Origin: Mesobacillus selenatarsenatis SF-1 | GTDB taxonomy: Bacteria > Bacillota > Bacilli > Bacillales > Cytobacillaceae | Direction of reading: 5' to 3' | DNA: 64,000 nt | Assembly (NCBI RefSeq): GCF_000813125.1 | Contig: NZ_BASE01000005.1 | Location: 1 to 64,000, forward strand | Shown here: one piece after another, positions 36,175 through 46,663 of the stretch | Layout of the letters: the number at the start of each line of letters is the position of its first letter | Position numbering within the stretch: the stretch's first letter is position 1 | Position numbers and translations under genes: made by a program | Notes under the pieces: generated by a model | Database searches by the model: none | What the model was told of the DNA's origin: nothing | Seen by the model: the letters and a program-made list of their open reading frames with translations, nothing else

Positions 36175-37212
36175 TCAGCTCTGGGCTCCTTCTTGTTTTG
36201 CCTGTTGCTTTTGCCTCTCCAGTTCGTCTATCTTGGTTACTACATAACCCGTGTTGCTCAAGAGCCAGTACTGGCGCTGCAGCTTTTGGACAAACTTCCT
36301 CTCATCCACTTCAACCCTACGCTGATGGTACAATTCCGCGACACGGATAATACCTGAAGGAAAAGCAAGATAGCTCATGAATAACTGCATTTCATCCTCA
36401 CGGAACGGAAAATACTTCAGATAGACATAAATCCAATCGATGATTTCGTCTCCATATTTCGGCTGTGTCTTCAACGCCCTTGCTAAAAAGGGCAGCAAAT
36501 CCTGAATCGGCGACCCCTGTCGCGCCTTCTCAAAATTTATGAAATAACCATATCCTCTTTCGTCGAACAGGAAGTGTTCAGGAGAAACTTTACCGTGAAG
36601 AGTAACAGTCCGCGTTTTCTTTTGCTCCTTCGTTTTTTCATTCCAAGTCTCAAGTTTTTGCTTCGCGAACTGGATTGCTTGACTGATTTGAATGTAATAC
36701 AGACAGAATGTCAGTTCAAACGGGGACATATATACTCTGTTCTCACAGCTTTCAAGGAATCCATTTATGAATTCTTCTTCCTTTTCCCATTCTTTTATCG
36801 TCTTTTCGTAATGCTCTTGCTTAACTTCATTGCTGATTTCCATTTCCTTTACTGACAATGTATGCATCCTCGCTAGTTCCCTGAACAACTGCTGGTGTCT
36901 TTGTGTTTGGTCCTCTCTAGTCTCATTCTGCATCCAGGGCATTAAATAATACAGCGACTTATTATGCAGAACTGCATATCGTCCGTCATTCGCCGGATAG
37001 ACTGGAACAATCCTGTTATAGCCTTTTTGATAAAGGTGCTGGATATGCTTGATAAAATCCGTCCCCTCATACGGGTGGATTTTTTTCAAAGCGAAGGTCC
37101 CTGACTTCGTATAGACTTTTTTTACTTTGCCAAAATCCTCTGCAAAGTACGGATCGATAGGGTATTGTTTTAACACTGAAGAATCTTCTTTTAAAAAATT
37201 GCGATCATCCAT
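36175..37212 (-). CDS. ysxE: Spore coat-associated kinase-fold protein YsxE
   Basis: 345 aa with a CotS/aminoglycoside phosphotransferase-like fold: TVTLHGKVSPEHFLFDE corresponds to the catalytic loop (a Brenner-type HGxxxxxHFLF), and FINFEKARQGSPIQDL to the metal-binding loop, where the usual Asp is Asn. Kinase activity is therefore doubtful. The family sits beside spoVID in Bacillus and YsxE interacts genetically with the spore coat. The ATG lies downstream of spoVID with a strong hairpin between them. Confidence 0.88.
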   Translation of the reverse strand: MDDRNFLKEDSSVLKQYPIDPYFAEDFGKVKKVYTKSGTFALKKIHPYEGTDFIKHIQHLYQKGYNRIVPVYPANDGRYAVLHNKSLYYLMPWMQNETREDQTQRHQQLFRELARMHTLSVKEMEISNEVKQEHYEKTIKEWEKEEEFINGFLESCENRVYMSPFELTFCLYYIQISQAIQFAKQKLETWNEKTKEQKKTRTVTLHGKVSPEHFLFDERGYGYFINFEKARQGSPIQDLLPFLARALKTQPKYGDEIIDWIYVYLKYFPFREDEMQLFMSYLAFPSGIIRVAELYHQRRVEVDERKFVQKLQRQYWLLSNTGYVVTKIDELERQKQQAKQEGAQS

Positions 37213-37256
37213 CGAATCTCGCCTACTTTCCGTGCTTCATATGAATGAACAAAGCT

Positions 37257-37279
37257 GGGCAGGTGTTAGACACCTGCCC
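37257..37279 (-). terminator. Strong hairpin between spoVID and ysxE
   Basis: GGGCAGGTGT pairs with ACACCTGCCC (10 bp, 3-base loop). The - strand tail AGCTTTGTTC is a weak T run. It probably reduces or processes the spoVID transcript. Confidence 0.5.
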
Positions 37280-37361
37280 TTGCTAAAAGCTATAGCAATC
37301 CCAGCCAGCAGCCAAGCCAGCCCTGACAACCAGCCTCCCCTTGGACAAGGACATGTAAATG

Positions 37362-38543
37362 TTAGGTATTGTGAACAGCTACTCCAGGAACATAGAGCAC
37401 CTGGCCTTCATGGACCTCATGGTCAATACTCAGGTGATTCACCCGCAGAAGCTGCTGGACTGGCACATCATAGCGTTCAGAGATCGACTGAAGTGAGTCG
37501 CCTTGCTGGACAATGCACACTCTGATTTTGGCAACTTCTGTTTCTTCTTCCTTCCTCGCCAAAAATTCGGCGATTGAAATGCCTTGCTTCATGTTCGGCT
37601 TTTTCTTTTTTAATACTGGAGAAGACGAGCTCTCCGGAGATTCCTCCATTTCAGCAGGCACATTTTCTGCCTCTGGCTGGTCTTCAATCTCCAGTTCAAC
37701 TTCAACTTCTTCTTCCTGCTCAACTTCGACCTCTGCAACAGGCTCCGGCTCGCCTCTGAAGTCACTTAAAGCATATTCCGGAACTGGTTGGTGTTCTCTT
37801 TGCTCCTGCAGTTCTGGTTCAGTTAATTCTTCGGCATCTGCCTCTTTCCTTGCTTCTGCCCTGAATGGAGCATACAATTCTTCCTCATAGGAATATTGCT
37901 CTTCTTGATTTAATGTTTCATTTTGCTGAACAAATGAATAGGCAGGAGCTTCCGGGAAGTCTGGTTCAGCACTATCTTCTGTGTTATGGCTTCCTGTTTC
38001 TGCGTATGCTGCTTCAACCTCTGCATCAACTTCCTCAGTAGCCTCCTCACGGTAACTGACTTCCAGTTCCTCCACTTCTTCGCTGTCAGTCTCCTGATCA
38101 GCTTCATGCTGTTGTTCGCCGTATAAGCCAGTGATGGCAAGATCAGCGGTCAGCTTCAGGCGGTCTTTTTCCGGAAAAACATAATCGAATCCTTCTACCT
38201 GAATATCAATGTCATAAATACTTTCAATCCGGTTTTTAGGGATTGTGATATCCACCGGGAAACGGTGAAGGAATTCATTGACCCCTTCTTCCCTCTCCAT
38301 GACAGAATGAACGTACTTAAGAGCAGAGAGTTGTTCCTCATCATTCTCTTGCTGTTGTTCGTGGCATGTATATTCCCCAGTCAACTCCAGCGATCCGCGA
38401 ATGGATACGTATTGTTCATTATCCTGGATGGTTATGTTCGGATCGAGTGAAATCGAGACAAGCTCCGCGACTTCCTGTCCTCTTTGAAACCACACTGACT
38501 CTTCTAATGAAAATCGCAGGCACGATTGATTCCCCTGAGACAA
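37362..38543 (-). CDS. spoVID: Spore morphogenetic protein SpoVID
   Basis: 393 aa. The conserved N-terminal domain (about 1-130; CLRFSLEESVWF, YVSIRGSLELTGEY) drives coat encasement. A long, very acidic low-complexity middle (about 140-335, E-rich) follows. The C-terminal LysM domain (about 345-390; VQQGDSLQSISERY) binds lipid II or peptidoglycan in B. subtilis. The TTG start (38541-38543) follows AAGGAGG. It localises to the outer forespore membrane and is recruited by SpoIVA (known). Confidence 0.93.
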   Translation of the reverse strand: MSQGNQSCLRFSLEESVWFQRGQEVAELVSISLDPNITIQDNEQYVSIRGSLELTGEYTCHEQQQENDEEQLSALKYVHSVMEREEGVNEFLHRFPVDITIPKNRIESIYDIDIQVEGFDYVFPEKDRLKLTADLAITGLYGEQQHEADQETDSEEVEELEVSYREEATEEVDAEVEAAYAETGSHNTEDSAEPDFPEAPAYSFVQQNETLNQEEQYSYEEELYAPFRAEARKEADAEELTEPELQEQREHQPVPEYALSDFRGEPEPVAEVEVEQEEEVEVELEIEDQPEAENVPAEMEESPESSSSPVLKKKKPNMKQGISIAEFLARKEEETEVAKIRVCIVQQGDSLQSISERYDVPVQQLLRVNHLSIDHEVHEGQVLYVPGVAVHNT

Positions 38544-38722
38544 AGCGACTCCTCCTTTCATTCCTTAAACGTAAAATCACTATGTCATTAACACTTTATG
38601 AGTCTATATTTACTTTTATGATAATTTAGAACATAAAAAGGAGCGGTATATAGATGCACAGATTGATAAAAGACATCTGTATGAAGTAATTACTTTTAGA
38701 AAACAAATCTAGAGTGACTTCA

Positions 38723-39447
38723 GACAAATCTGCTTGTAAATGACGGGAATTTGTCCGAACCTGGGGCTTCTTCGGACATTTCCTCTTGTCTATGACGGTA
38801 TTTTGGCTGAACCTGGGGCTACTTCAGACAAATCTTCTTGCAAATGACAGGAATTTGGCCGAACCTGTGGGTACTTCAGACATTTCCTCGTGTCTATGCC
38901 GGTATTTTGGCTGAACCCAAGGCTACTTCAGACAAATCTTCTTGCAAATGACAGGAATTTGGCCGAACCTGAGGCAACTTCGGACATTTCCTCGTGTCTA
39001 TGACGGTATTTTGGCTGAACCTGGGGCTACTTCGGACAAATCTGCTTGTAAATGACAGGAATTTGGGTGAACTAGGGGTACTTCGGACATTTCTTCCTGA
39101 CTATGACGGTGTTTTGGCTGAACCTGGGACTACTTCGGACATTTCCTCGTGACTGTGGCGGTGTTTTGTCTGAACCTGGGGCTACTTCAGACAAATCTGC
39201 TTGTAAATGACAGGAATTTGGCCGAACCTGGGGCTTCTTCGGACAATTCCTCGTGACTATTACGATGTTTTGGCTGAACTTGGAGGTACTTCAGACATTT
39301 CCTCCCGACTATGACAGGAATTTGGCCGAACCTGTGGGTACTTCAGACATTTCCTCGTGTCTATGACGGTATTTTGGCTGAACCCAAGGCTACTTCAGAC
39401 AAATCTGCTGAAGGCATCGGGGTCTTGTCCGAACGTAAGGCACTTCA
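38723..39447 (+). repeat. 52-bp tandem repeat array B (14 units, two alternating unit types)
   Basis: Fourteen head-to-tail units, almost all exactly 52 bp (the seventh is 51, the last 50). Each starts GACA and ends ACTTCA or ACTTCG (a few TCTTCG or AACTTCG), with TGAAC or CGAAC at positions 34-38. Two variants alternate through most of the array. Type a starts GACAAATCTGCTTG and type b starts GACATTTCCTCGTG. The twelfth unit is a b/a chimera. The 38544-38722 and 39448-39507 flanks show no gene. There are no palindromes strong enough for terminators and no spacer diversity as in CRISPR. Confidence 0.92.
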
Positions 39448-39511
39448 CACAAGTACCAATACGCACTAACTTGTCCTGTTTCCGCAACCAATAATCTTAG
39501 TTACCAAAAAC

Positions 39512-39539
39512 AAAAAAACACTCCCCAAAACGGAGAGTG
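39512..39539 (-). terminator. Terminator of the hem operon
   Basis: CACTCTCC and GGAGTG (- strand) pair, followed by TTTTTTTG. Located just downstream of hemL. Confidence 0.8.
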
Positions 39540-39551
39540 CGACACCAATTA

Positions 39552-40841
39552 TTAACTCTGCAGCTTCGCAAATGCTTTCTCAGCTGCTTCAATTGTTTTT
39601 TGCAGATCTTCATCTGTGTGTGCTGTTGATAGGAATAACCCTTCAAACTGTGATGGAGGCAGGAATACTCCTTCGTTCGCCATTTCACGGTAGTAGGCTG
39701 CAAAGAATTCTAGATTCGATTGTTTGGCGACTTCATAGTTGATGACATTTTCATTTGTGAAGAAGATGCCAATCATTGATCCTGCGCGGTTGATTGTGTG
39801 AGGGATCCCGTATTTCTCAGCCGCTGCCTTCAGACCTTTTTCAAGAATATCAGCTTTTCGCTCAAACTCTTTGTATGATTCCGGTGTTAGCTGCTTCAAT
39901 GTTTCCAGGCCAGCTGTCATCGCCAGCGGGTTGCCTGATAGCGTTCCCGCCTGGTAAATCGGACCGCTTGGAGCGATTTGTTCCATGATCTCTCTTTTAC
40001 CCCCGTATGCGCCTACTGGAAGTCCTCCGCCTATTACCTTGCCAAGGCAAGTAAGGTCAGGAGTTACATTGTAATATCCCTGCGCACAGTTATACCCTAC
40101 GCGGAAGCCTGTCATGACTTCATCAAAGATCAAGACACTGCCATACTGTGTAGTAATTTCGCGCAAGCCTTCAAGGAAACCTTCTACTGGTGGCACTACA
40201 CCCATATTCCCGGCTACTGGTTCGACGATGACGCCGGCAATATCATCACCATACTGTTCGAATGCGTAACGGAGGCTCTCAAGATCGTTGTAAGGGACCG
40301 TAATCGTGTTCTTAGCAACTCCCTCAGGAACACCTGGGCTGTCAGGCAATCCAAGCGTGGCGACGCCTGAACCTGCTTTTATAAGCAATGAGTCACCATG
40401 TCCATGGTAGCAGCCTTCAAATTTAAGGATTTTGCTTCTGCCTGTATACCCTCGAGCAAGGCGCAAGGCACTCATCGTTGCCTCAGTTCCCGAAGATACC
40501 ATTCTTACCATCTCAATTGATGGCACACGGTCAATGACCAATTGTGCAAGCTCGTTCTCGACAACTGTCGGCGCACCAAAGCTTGTCCCAAGTTCAGCTA
40601 CCTTCTTGATTCCCTCAACGACCTTCTCGTTTGTGTGGCCTAGGATCAGCGGTCCCCATGATAATACATAGTCAATATATTCATTGCCATCGATATCATA
40701 GATTTTTGAACCCTTCCCTTTTTCCATGAAGAACGGATCCATATTGACTGACTTGAATGCGCGGACGGGGCTGTTTACTCCTCCAGGCAATAGTTCTTTT
40801 GCTTCTTTAAAAGCTGCAATCGATTTATCATATGAGCGCAT
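39552..40841 (-). CDS. hemL: Glutamate-1-semialdehyde 2,1-aminomutase
   Basis: PLP enzyme (429 aa) that turns glutamate-1-semialdehyde into 5-aminolevulinate, step 2 of the C5 haem pathway. The PLP lysine is in [16 protein letters not shown]. The start region [21 protein letters not shown] matches Bacillus HemL. ATG at 40839-40841 follows GAGGGA. Last gene of hemAXCDBL, after a short gap with a hairpin. Confidence 0.97.
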   Translation of the reverse strand: MRSYDKSIAAFKEAKELLPGGVNSPVRAFKSVNMDPFFMEKGKGSKIYDIDGNEYIDYVLSWGPLILGHTNEKVVEGIKKVAELGTSFGAPTVVENELAQLVIDRVPSIEMVRMVSSGTEATMSALRLARGYTGRSKILKFEGCYHGHGDSLLIKAGSGVATLGLPDSPGVPEGVAKNTITVPYNDLESLRYAFEQYGDDIAGVIVEPVAGNMGVVPPVEGFLEGLREITTQYGSVLIFDEVMTGFRVGYNCAQGYYNVTPDLTCLGKVIGGGLPVGAYGGKREIMEQIAPSGPIYQAGTLSGNPLAMTAGLETLKQLTPESYKEFERKADILEKGLKAAAEKYGIPHTINRAGSMIGIFFTNENVINYEVAKQSNLEFFAAYYREMANEGVFLPPSQFEGLFLSTAHTDEDLQKTIEAAEKAFAKLQS

Positions 40842-40865
40842 ATTATCCCTCATTTCTATTTGATT

Positions 40866-40892
40866 GGCTCTGTAGAAAAGCAGAGCCTTTTT
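40866..40892. other. Hairpin in the hemB-hemL gap
   Basis: GGCTCTG and CAGAGCC form a 7-bp stem with an 8-base loop. T-rich sequence follows on the + strand only, so it is not an obvious terminator for - strand transcription. It might act in mRNA processing between hemB and hemL. The arm GGCTCTGT equals the tip of the element at 5761. Confidence 0.45.
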
Positions 40893-40898
40893 CAATCC

Positions 40899-41879
40899 TT
40901 ACAGTTCTTTAAGCCAGCGTGCTGCATCCTTCGCATGGTAGGTGATGATCAGGTCAGACCCAGCGCGCTTCATACCTGTCAGCATTTCCATGACGATGCT
41001 CTTTTCGTCAACCCAGCCGTTTTGGGCTGCTGCTTTGACCATTGAGTACTCACCGCTGACATTATAGATGACAACAGGCAGGTTGAAGTTGTTTTTCACA
41101 TCGCGGACGATGTCCAGGTATGGCATGCCCGGTTTTACGATCAGGAAGTCTGCGCCTTCCATGACATCTGACTCTGCTTCGCGCATAGCTTCGATGCGGT
41201 TTGCTGGATCCATCTGATAGGATTTGCGGTCACCGAACTGCGGCGTGCTTTCTGCTGCTTCGCGGAATGGACCGTAAAATGCTGACGAATATTTAACCGC
41301 ATAGGACATAATTGGTACATCATGGAACCCTGCTTCATCCAAAGCAAAACGAATCGCTGTAACAAATCCGTCCATCATGTTTGATGGAGCAATGATATCA
41401 GCGCCTGCTTGTGCCTGGCTGACAGCCGTCTTTCCTAATAGTTCAAGAGAAGGGTCGTTAAGTACTTTGCCATCCTCAATTACGCCGCAGTGGCCATGGC
41501 TTGTATATTCACAAAGGCAAGTATCGGCGATGACAACCAAATCAGGAAAATCTTTTTTGATGACGCGGATTGCTTCCTGCAAAATTCCATGGTCATGATA
41601 CGCCTGACAGCCTACTTCATCTTTTTCGTTCGGAACACCGAAAAGCAGCACAGATTTAATGCCCAGAGATTCCACTTCAGTGATTTCTTCTTTTAGATTA
41701 TCAAGGGATAATTGATAGACTCCTGGCATTGAAGAAACTTCTTTTTTTACATTTTCTCCTTCAACGACAAAAAGCGGATAGATCAAGTCTTCAGTGCGAA
41801 GATAGTTTTCTCGTACAAGCGCGCGCATATTCGCTGTCTGACGAAGACGGCGGTGGCGGCTGAATTCAAGGTGTTTCAT
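40899..41879 (-). CDS. hemB: Delta-aminolevulinic acid dehydratase (porphobilinogen synthase)
   Basis: 326 aa; condenses two 5-aminolevulinate to porphobilinogen. The cysteine-rich metal site [14 protein letters not shown] indicates a zinc-type enzyme. The Schiff-base lysines are in [18 protein letters not shown] and [15 protein letters not shown] start four bases from the hemD stop. Confidence 0.97.
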   Translation of the reverse strand: MKHLEFSRHRRLRQTANMRALVRENYLRTEDLIYPLFVVEGENVKKEVSSMPGVYQLSLDNLKEEITEVESLGIKSVLLFGVPNEKDEVGCQAYHDHGILQEAIRVIKKDFPDLVVIADTCLCEYTSHGHCGVIEDGKVLNDPSLELLGKTAVSQAQAGADIIAPSNMMDGFVTAIRFALDEAGFHDVPIMSYAVKYSSAFYGPFREAAESTPQFGDRKSYQMDPANRIEAMREAESDVMEGADFLIVKPGMPYLDIVRDVKNNFNLPVVIYNVSGEYSMVKAAAQNGWVDEKSIVMEMLTGMKRAGSDLIITYHAKDAARWLKEL

Positions 41880-41882
41880 GGA

Positions 41883-42659
41883 TTACCCTCCAATATTTAT
41901 AAACTTGGCAATGCTTTTCAGCATTTCTTCAACAGTGTACTTTTCAGGCACGGCATGGACATTCAATCTCCATTGCTCTGCCTTCCTTTTTGAGACAGGA
42001 CCGATGCAGGCAACGATGCAATGCTCAAGCTTGCCTCTTAAATTTTGTTCTTCTACGATTTTCATAAAATGATCAATCGTAGAAGGGCTTGTAAAAGTAA
42101 GTATATCAAGACTTTCTTCGGTTAGCATCTTAACGAGCTTGCCCCTGCTTTCTTCAGGCAGGTAAGTTTCATAGATGATGATTTCTTCAACGATCGCTCC
42201 CTTTTCCTTCAAAGCGGCTGAGATATAATCCCTGGCCAGGTTCCCTTTTGGAATCAGGATTCTGTCCCCCTGATTAACATGAGGGAGGAACTCCTCAATG
42301 AATCCTTCGGCAACATATTCTGCCGGAACGAAGTCTACATTTTCTCCCATATCTTCCAGGATTTCTTTCGTTTTTTCGCCAATCACGGCTATTTTCGGCA
42401 GAAGAGTCCGACCCTTTTTGATAAAAGAATAGAATGTTTCCACAGTCACATTGCTCGTAAAAATGATCCAATCGTAGTTATGTAAATTTGCAAGTGTATT
42501 ATGTAGTTTTTTTGAAGCTGTAACCGGCTGAAAGGCAATAAGAGGGATTTCCACGGGAATCCCTCCATTTCTTTTAACCAAATCGGAGAAAGACTTCGCG
42601 TGAGCCTTCCCCCTTGGAATCATGACTGTTTTATTTTGCAGCGAATGCGCTGGAATCAT
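41883..42659 (-). CDS. hemD: Uroporphyrinogen-III synthase
   Basis: 258 aa; closes hydroxymethylbilane with inversion of ring D. The bilobed fold is weakly conserved, but [27 protein letters not shown] and [14 protein letters not shown] match the family. Overlaps hemC by 4 bp, consistent with translational coupling. Confidence 0.93.
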   Translation of the reverse strand: MIPAHSLQNKTVMIPRGKAHAKSFSDLVKRNGGIPVEIPLIAFQPVTASKKLHNTLANLHNYDWIIFTSNVTVETFYSFIKKGRTLLPKIAVIGEKTKEILEDMGENVDFVPAEYVAEGFIEEFLPHVNQGDRILIPKGNLARDYISAALKEKGAIVEEIIIYETYLPEESRGKLVKMLTEESLDILTFTSPSTIDHFMKIVEEQNLRGKLEHCIVACIGPVSKRKAEQWRLNVHAVPEKYTVEEMLKSIAKFINIGG

Positions 42660-43591
42660 TCACTATCAAGCTCCTGTTTTACCTTGTCGATCAAGTCTTT
42701 CGCTCCCTGACTGATCAGCTTCTCAGCAGCTAGCTCTCCCAGCTCCTCAGGATTTGTGCCTGTAACCTGCTCCTTGAAGATTGTCTTTCCATCCGGCGAG
42801 CCGACTAGGACAGTGAGCACGATTTCTTCCTTGTCATTGAGATTTGCATACCCTGCAATCGGCACCTGGCAGCCGCCTTCCATCTTGTGAAGGAAAGCTC
42901 TTTCGGCTCTTACTGTAGCACTTGTTTCAGCGCAAGTGAATTTTTCAAGCAGCTGTAGAAGCTCTTCGTCATCGCCGCGGCACTCAATCGAAAGTGCTCC
43001 CTGGCCGACAGCAGGGACACAAATATCCTCATCTATGAACTCGGTTACTGTATCACTAGCCCATCCCATGCGCTTCAAACCGGCAGCAGCAAGGATAATA
43101 CCATCATAGTCTTCAGTTTCAAGTTTAGCGATCCGTGTATCAATATTTCCGCGTATCCACTTCATTTCAAGATCAGGACGCTGAGCCAAAAGCTGCGCGC
43201 TCCTGCGAAGGCTGCTTGTTCCGATTACTGAGCCCGGTTTTAATTCTTTAAAAGGTATATGATCGTTGGAAATAAGCACATCACGGTGATCTTCTCTCTC
43301 TGGGATAGACCCGATGACAAGCCCCTCTGGAAGTACTGCAGGCATATCCTTCATGCTATGGACAGCCATATCAATTTCTTTGTCGAGCATAGCCTGTTCG
43401 ATTTCTTTTACGAAAAGACCTTTTCCTCCGACCTTTGATAAAGTCACATCAAGGATTTTGTCTCCTTTTGTGACGATTTCCTTTACTTCAAACTCAAAAG
43501 GAGCACCTAATTTCTTCAGCTGCTCAATTACCCAATTTGTTTGTGTCAATGCTAGCTTACTCCGTCTGGAGCCAACGATAATTTTTCTCAT
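42656..43591 (-). CDS. hemC: Hydroxymethylbilane synthase (porphobilinogen deaminase)
   Basis: 311 aa; polymerises four porphobilinogen. It has [11 protein letters not shown] at the start, [15 protein letters not shown] in the middle and the dipyrromethane cofactor cysteine in [12 protein letters not shown] (about 241). ATG follows TAGGAGG. Confidence 0.97.
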   Translation of the reverse strand: MRKIIVGSRRSKLALTQTNWVIEQLKKLGAPFEFEVKEIVTKGDKILDVTLSKVGGKGLFVKEIEQAMLDKEIDMAVHSMKDMPAVLPEGLVIGSIPEREDHRDVLISNDHIPFKELKPGSVIGTSSLRRSAQLLAQRPDLEMKWIRGNIDTRIAKLETEDYDGIILAAAGLKRMGWASDTVTEFIDEDICVPAVGQGALSIECRGDDEELLQLLEKFTCAETSATVRAERAFLHKMEGGCQVPIAGYANLNDKEEIVLTVLVGSPDGKTIFKEQVTGTNPEELGELAAEKLISQGAKDLIDKVKQELDSE

Positions 43592-43604
43592 GACAGCCTC
43601 CTAA

Positions 43605-44438
43605 TTATTGATACCAAAAATGGAAAGACGATAATTTTCCGAAAAGGAAAAAATTAATTAATACAATCAGGAACGATGCAACATTCCATAGGGCAAGTGA
43701 TCTTCCATACATTTCTTTTCCAACCCTTAAATAAAGGTAAATGCTATATACTGCGAGTACGATGAATGAACCTATCAACTTGGCATCATACCAGGCAAGG
43801 TCAGGTACTTTTATCCATGCCCATTGAAGACCGAGGATGAGGCTCAGGATCAGCATCGGCACTCCGATGACATTCAATATGTATGACCAATAATCAAGTT
43901 TCGTTAAATCCGTGATCCTCCATAACAGCTTACCCCACTTTTTCCGCTTTAAAAGGTCATATTGAATGAGATAAAGAAGCGAAAAGACCACTGAGATAGA
44001 GAATGCCCCATATGACAGGATCGCCATGGTGATATGGATGAGCAAAAGCTCTGATATCAGCTGCTCGGACATGACATTGGAGTCATACTGCACCGGTGCA
44101 AAAGTATGGATCGCCATAATTATGAATCCAAGGATATTTGTAAAAAAGACAATAAAATCTACTTTTAATAGTTTATTGATCGCCAGCGACAGCGTTACCA
44201 GTACCCACGCATAAAAGTAAAGCCCTTCAAAGAGGGTCAGGACTGGGAAACGGCCTTTGTCGACCATGTAATATAACAGGAAAATTGTCTGGAATACCCA
44301 AACAAATGCAAGTAACCAGAAAGCAACTTTGTTTGCCCTCCGGTTACTGTTAAGAAAATCGATAAAGTATAAGAGCACGCTTGCCGCATAAATCACAATG
44401 GTTATTTCATGGAGACGTGTAATATAAAGATCACCCAT
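43605..44438 (-). CDS. hemX: HemX, CcsA/ResC-like membrane protein
   Basis: 277 aa with about eight membrane helices. It resembles the cytochrome c assembly protein family (DLAWYDAKLIGSFIV). In B. subtilis HemX is an integral membrane protein that keeps the HemA level low. ATG 44436-44438 follows AGAGGTA; the GTG two codons before is possible. It sits between hemA and hemC, the standard Bacillus order. Confidence 0.93.
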   Translation of the reverse strand: MGDLYITRLHEITIVIYAASVLLYFIDFLNSNRRANKVAFWLLAFVWVFQTIFLLYYMVDKGRFPVLTLFEGLYFYAWVLVTLSLAINKLLKVDFIVFFTNILGFIIMAIHTFAPVQYDSNVMSEQLISELLLIHITMAILSYGAFSISVVFSLLYLIQYDLLKRKKWGKLLWRITDLTKLDYWSYILNVIGVPMLILSLILGLQWAWIKVPDLAWYDAKLIGSFIVLAVYSIYLYLRVGKEMYGRSLALWNVASFLIVLINFFLFGKLSSFHFWYQ

Positions 44439-44452
44439 GGACACTACCTCTC

Positions 44453-45799
44453 TTACGGCTGAAAAGAAGCCTGAGGCGAAGGAACTTTTACCTGCTTGGT
44501 TTCAGCCGTTTTCATTCCTTCTTGTTCAGCGACGAGCTGTTCAATATTGAAAATCTTCACGAATAGATTCAGTGCTTCATCTGCATCAGGCCCATCCGCA
44601 AGCTCTTTCGCCTGCAAAATTGGATCCTTCAGGAGCTGGTTGATGATGCTCTTTGTATGCTTGTTAAGGACTTTAATATCACGATCAGATAGATGAGGCA
44701 GTTTCCGTTCGATACTGTTCATCGTTTCTTGCTGGATTGATAGGGCTTTGACCCTCAAAGCAGAAATGACCGGTACAACACCAAGTGTATTCAGCCACTG
44801 TTTGAATTGGACAATCTCACCTTCAATCATGATAAGAATCTTCTCTGCTGCCTTCTGTCGTTCCTGCAGATTAGCTTCAACAATGCCCTCTAGATCATCG
44901 ATATCATAAAGGAATACATTTTCCAGAGTCGCAATTTCCGGATCAAGATCACGGGGAACAGCGATATCCACCATGAATAATGGTTTTCCTTTTCGCTTTT
45001 GTTCGACCTTTGCCATCATATCCTTTGTGACGACAAAGTCCTTCGCACCTGTTGAACTGATAAGGATATCTGCATCCACCAGCGCAGTCTGGAGTTCATC
45101 CAAAGTTTTGGCCATGCCGGAAAAACGATTAGCCAAATCTTCAGCTTTCTGGTAAGTCCGGTTGATGACCGTTACCTTCTTTGCACCATTTGCATGAAGG
45201 TTCTGGATCGCCAGCTCGCCCATCTTGCCTGCACCAAGAATCAGCACATGCTTTTGATCAAGAGAGCCGAAAATCTTCTTGGCAAGTTCAACAGCTGCGT
45301 AGCTGACAGAAACAGCGTTCGCACCGATATCTGTTTCGGAATGGCCACGCTTGGCAATAGTGACTGCCTGCTTAAATAACTGGTTGAAGACCGTTCCAGT
45401 AGTGTTCTTTTCAAGGCCAAGCATGAAGCTTGAACGCACTTGCCCAAGGATTTGTGTTTCACCCAGCACCATGGAGTTCAAGCCGCAAGAAACCTTGAAT
45501 AAATGTTCAATTGCCCCATCTTGTTCGTAAATGAACAGGAACGGCGTAAATTCTGCCTGAGGGATCCCGAACCATTCAGATAAAAACTCTTTGATATAAT
45601 ATCTGCCTGTGTGAAGCTGGTCCACGACAGCATATATTTCTGTACGGTTGCAAGTTGATACGATGACATTCTCAAGGATGCTCTTCTTTTCCTGAAGGGC
45701 ACTCATCGCTTCACCAAGGTTTCCCTCGTTGAATGTCAATCTTTCGCGGATTTCGACAGGGGCAGTTTTATAGTTTAGTCCGACAACGATAATATGCAT
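44453..45799 (-). CDS. hemA: Glutamyl-tRNA reductase
   Basis: First committed enzyme of the C5 pathway (448 aa). The catalytic cysteine is in [13 protein letters not shown] (about residue 50) and the NADPH site is [13 protein letters not shown] at 45797-45799 ([14 protein letters not shown]) follows GGGGGTG; the frame to 45832 adds unrelated residues. First gene of the hem operon. No clear PerR box was seen upstream. Confidence 0.97.
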   Translation of the reverse strand: MHIIVVGLNYKTAPVEIRERLTFNEGNLGEAMSALQEKKSILENVIVSTCNRTEIYAVVDQLHTGRYYIKEFLSEWFGIPQAEFTPFLFIYEQDGAIEHLFKVSCGLNSMVLGETQILGQVRSSFMLGLEKNTTGTVFNQLFKQAVTIAKRGHSETDIGANAVSVSYAAVELAKKIFGSLDQKHVLILGAGKMGELAIQNLHANGAKKVTVINRTYQKAEDLANRFSGMAKTLDELQTALVDADILISSTGAKDFVVTKDMMAKVEQKRKGKPLFMVDIAVPRDLDPEIATLENVFLYDIDDLEGIVEANLQERQKAAEKILIMIEGEIVQFKQWLNTLGVVPVISALRVKALSIQQETMNSIERKLPHLSDRDIKVLNKHTKSIINQLLKDPILQAKELADGPDADEALNLFVKIFNIEQLVAEQEGMKTAETKQVKVPSPQASFQP

Positions 45800-46058
45800 T
45801 ATTAATTGACACCCCCAACATAGAAATTGCATAATTGGCTAAAGCAATTATACATGAAGTTTTTTTCCTTTTAACGTTGTAAATGTGAACAACTGTTGAA
45901 AAAACATATATATAATAGCATTAAATAAATTGAACTATTTTTCCCGTCTGTTTGTTATACTTTTATACTATATCAAAAGCAAATAAACATACTCCCTAAT
46001 GTACCTTATCAAAGTTTGTCCCTTAATTCAAGTGAGCCTTTCTGGAAGTGGTGAAAGA

Positions 46059-46544
46059 ATGAAAAATCAGAGAATTATACCAGGAATGATATTAATCGGA
46101 TTTGGAATCTATTTTTATCTTCAGCAGGAAAATGTTTCGTTGTTCAATGAATTTTATACGTGGCCGACACTCTTGATCATTGTCGGGGCTGCCTTTTTAG
46201 TTCAAGGATACTGGGGCAAGGATTATGAAGCCATCTTTCCTGGTGTGATCCTCGTTGGCTTCGGTGTCCACTTTCATGTGGTCAATAGATTCGACCTATG
46301 GCCCGATCACCTTGGTGCATTTATTTTAATCATTGCTCTCGGCTTCTTGCTCCGCTATCAAAAAACAGGCAATGGCTTGTTTCATGGAGTCCTCTTTCTC
46401 ATATTAGCAGGGTTGCTTCTGTTTTATGACAGAATCACTGGATGGCTTGGTTTATTGGAAAATGGAGTCGCGACGGCATGGAGATTTTGGCCGGCAGCAT
46501 TGATCCTTATTGGTGTTTACCTGTTATTCATTAAAAAGAAATAA
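46059..46544 (+). CDS. LiaF-like / DUF5668-type multi-pass membrane protein
   Basis: 161 aa with about six hydrophobic segments in repeated pairs: IIPGMILIGFGIYFYLQQ and IFPGVILVGFGVHFHV show an internal duplication. This resembles the membrane half of LiaF/LiaI-type envelope stress proteins. No LiaF C-terminal soluble domain is present. ATG 46059 follows GGAAGTGGTGAAAGA. It stands alone on the + strand between hemA and engB, ending at a bidirectional terminator. Confidence 0.75.
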   Translation: MKNQRIIPGMILIGFGIYFYLQQENVSLFNEFYTWPTLLIIVGAAFLVQGYWGKDYEAIFPGVILVGFGVHFHVVNRFDLWPDHLGAFILIIALGFLLRYQKTGNGLFHGVLFLILAGLLLFYDRITGWLGLLENGVATAWRFWPAALILIGVYLLFIKKK

Positions 46545-46547
46545 CAA

Positions 46548-46575
46548 AACTGGCCAGGCGCAGGAGCGAGACACT
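46548..46575 (+). repeat. Possible remnant of a GCGC-type element
   Basis: CAGGCGCAGGAGCGAGACAC resembles the right end of the element at 35361-35484 (TAGGCGCTGGAGCTAGACAA), 16 of 20 identical. No other part of the element is recognised. Confidence 0.35.
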
Positions 46576-46615
46576 AATCTTGGTTCAAAGAGTAAATACT
46601 TAATAAAGTATTAAG

Positions 46616-46649
46616 AAACCCGCACCGTGATTGTCAACGGTGCGGGTTT
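46616..46649. terminator. Bidirectional terminator between the LiaF-like gene and engB
   Basis: AAACCCGCACCGT and ACGGTGCGGGTTT form a 13-bp perfect stem with an 8-base loop, with T-rich sequence on the + side and A-rich (T on the - strand) on the other. Confidence 0.9.
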
Positions 46650-46663
46650 CTTATTATAAACGA

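Noticed and set aside
38723-39447. CRISPR array
   Set aside because: The whole 52-bp unit repeats without unique spacers, and no cas gene is present in the window.
45800-45998. PerR box upstream of hemA
   Set aside because: Expected from B. subtilis, but no convincing TTATAAT-N-ATTATAA match is visible.
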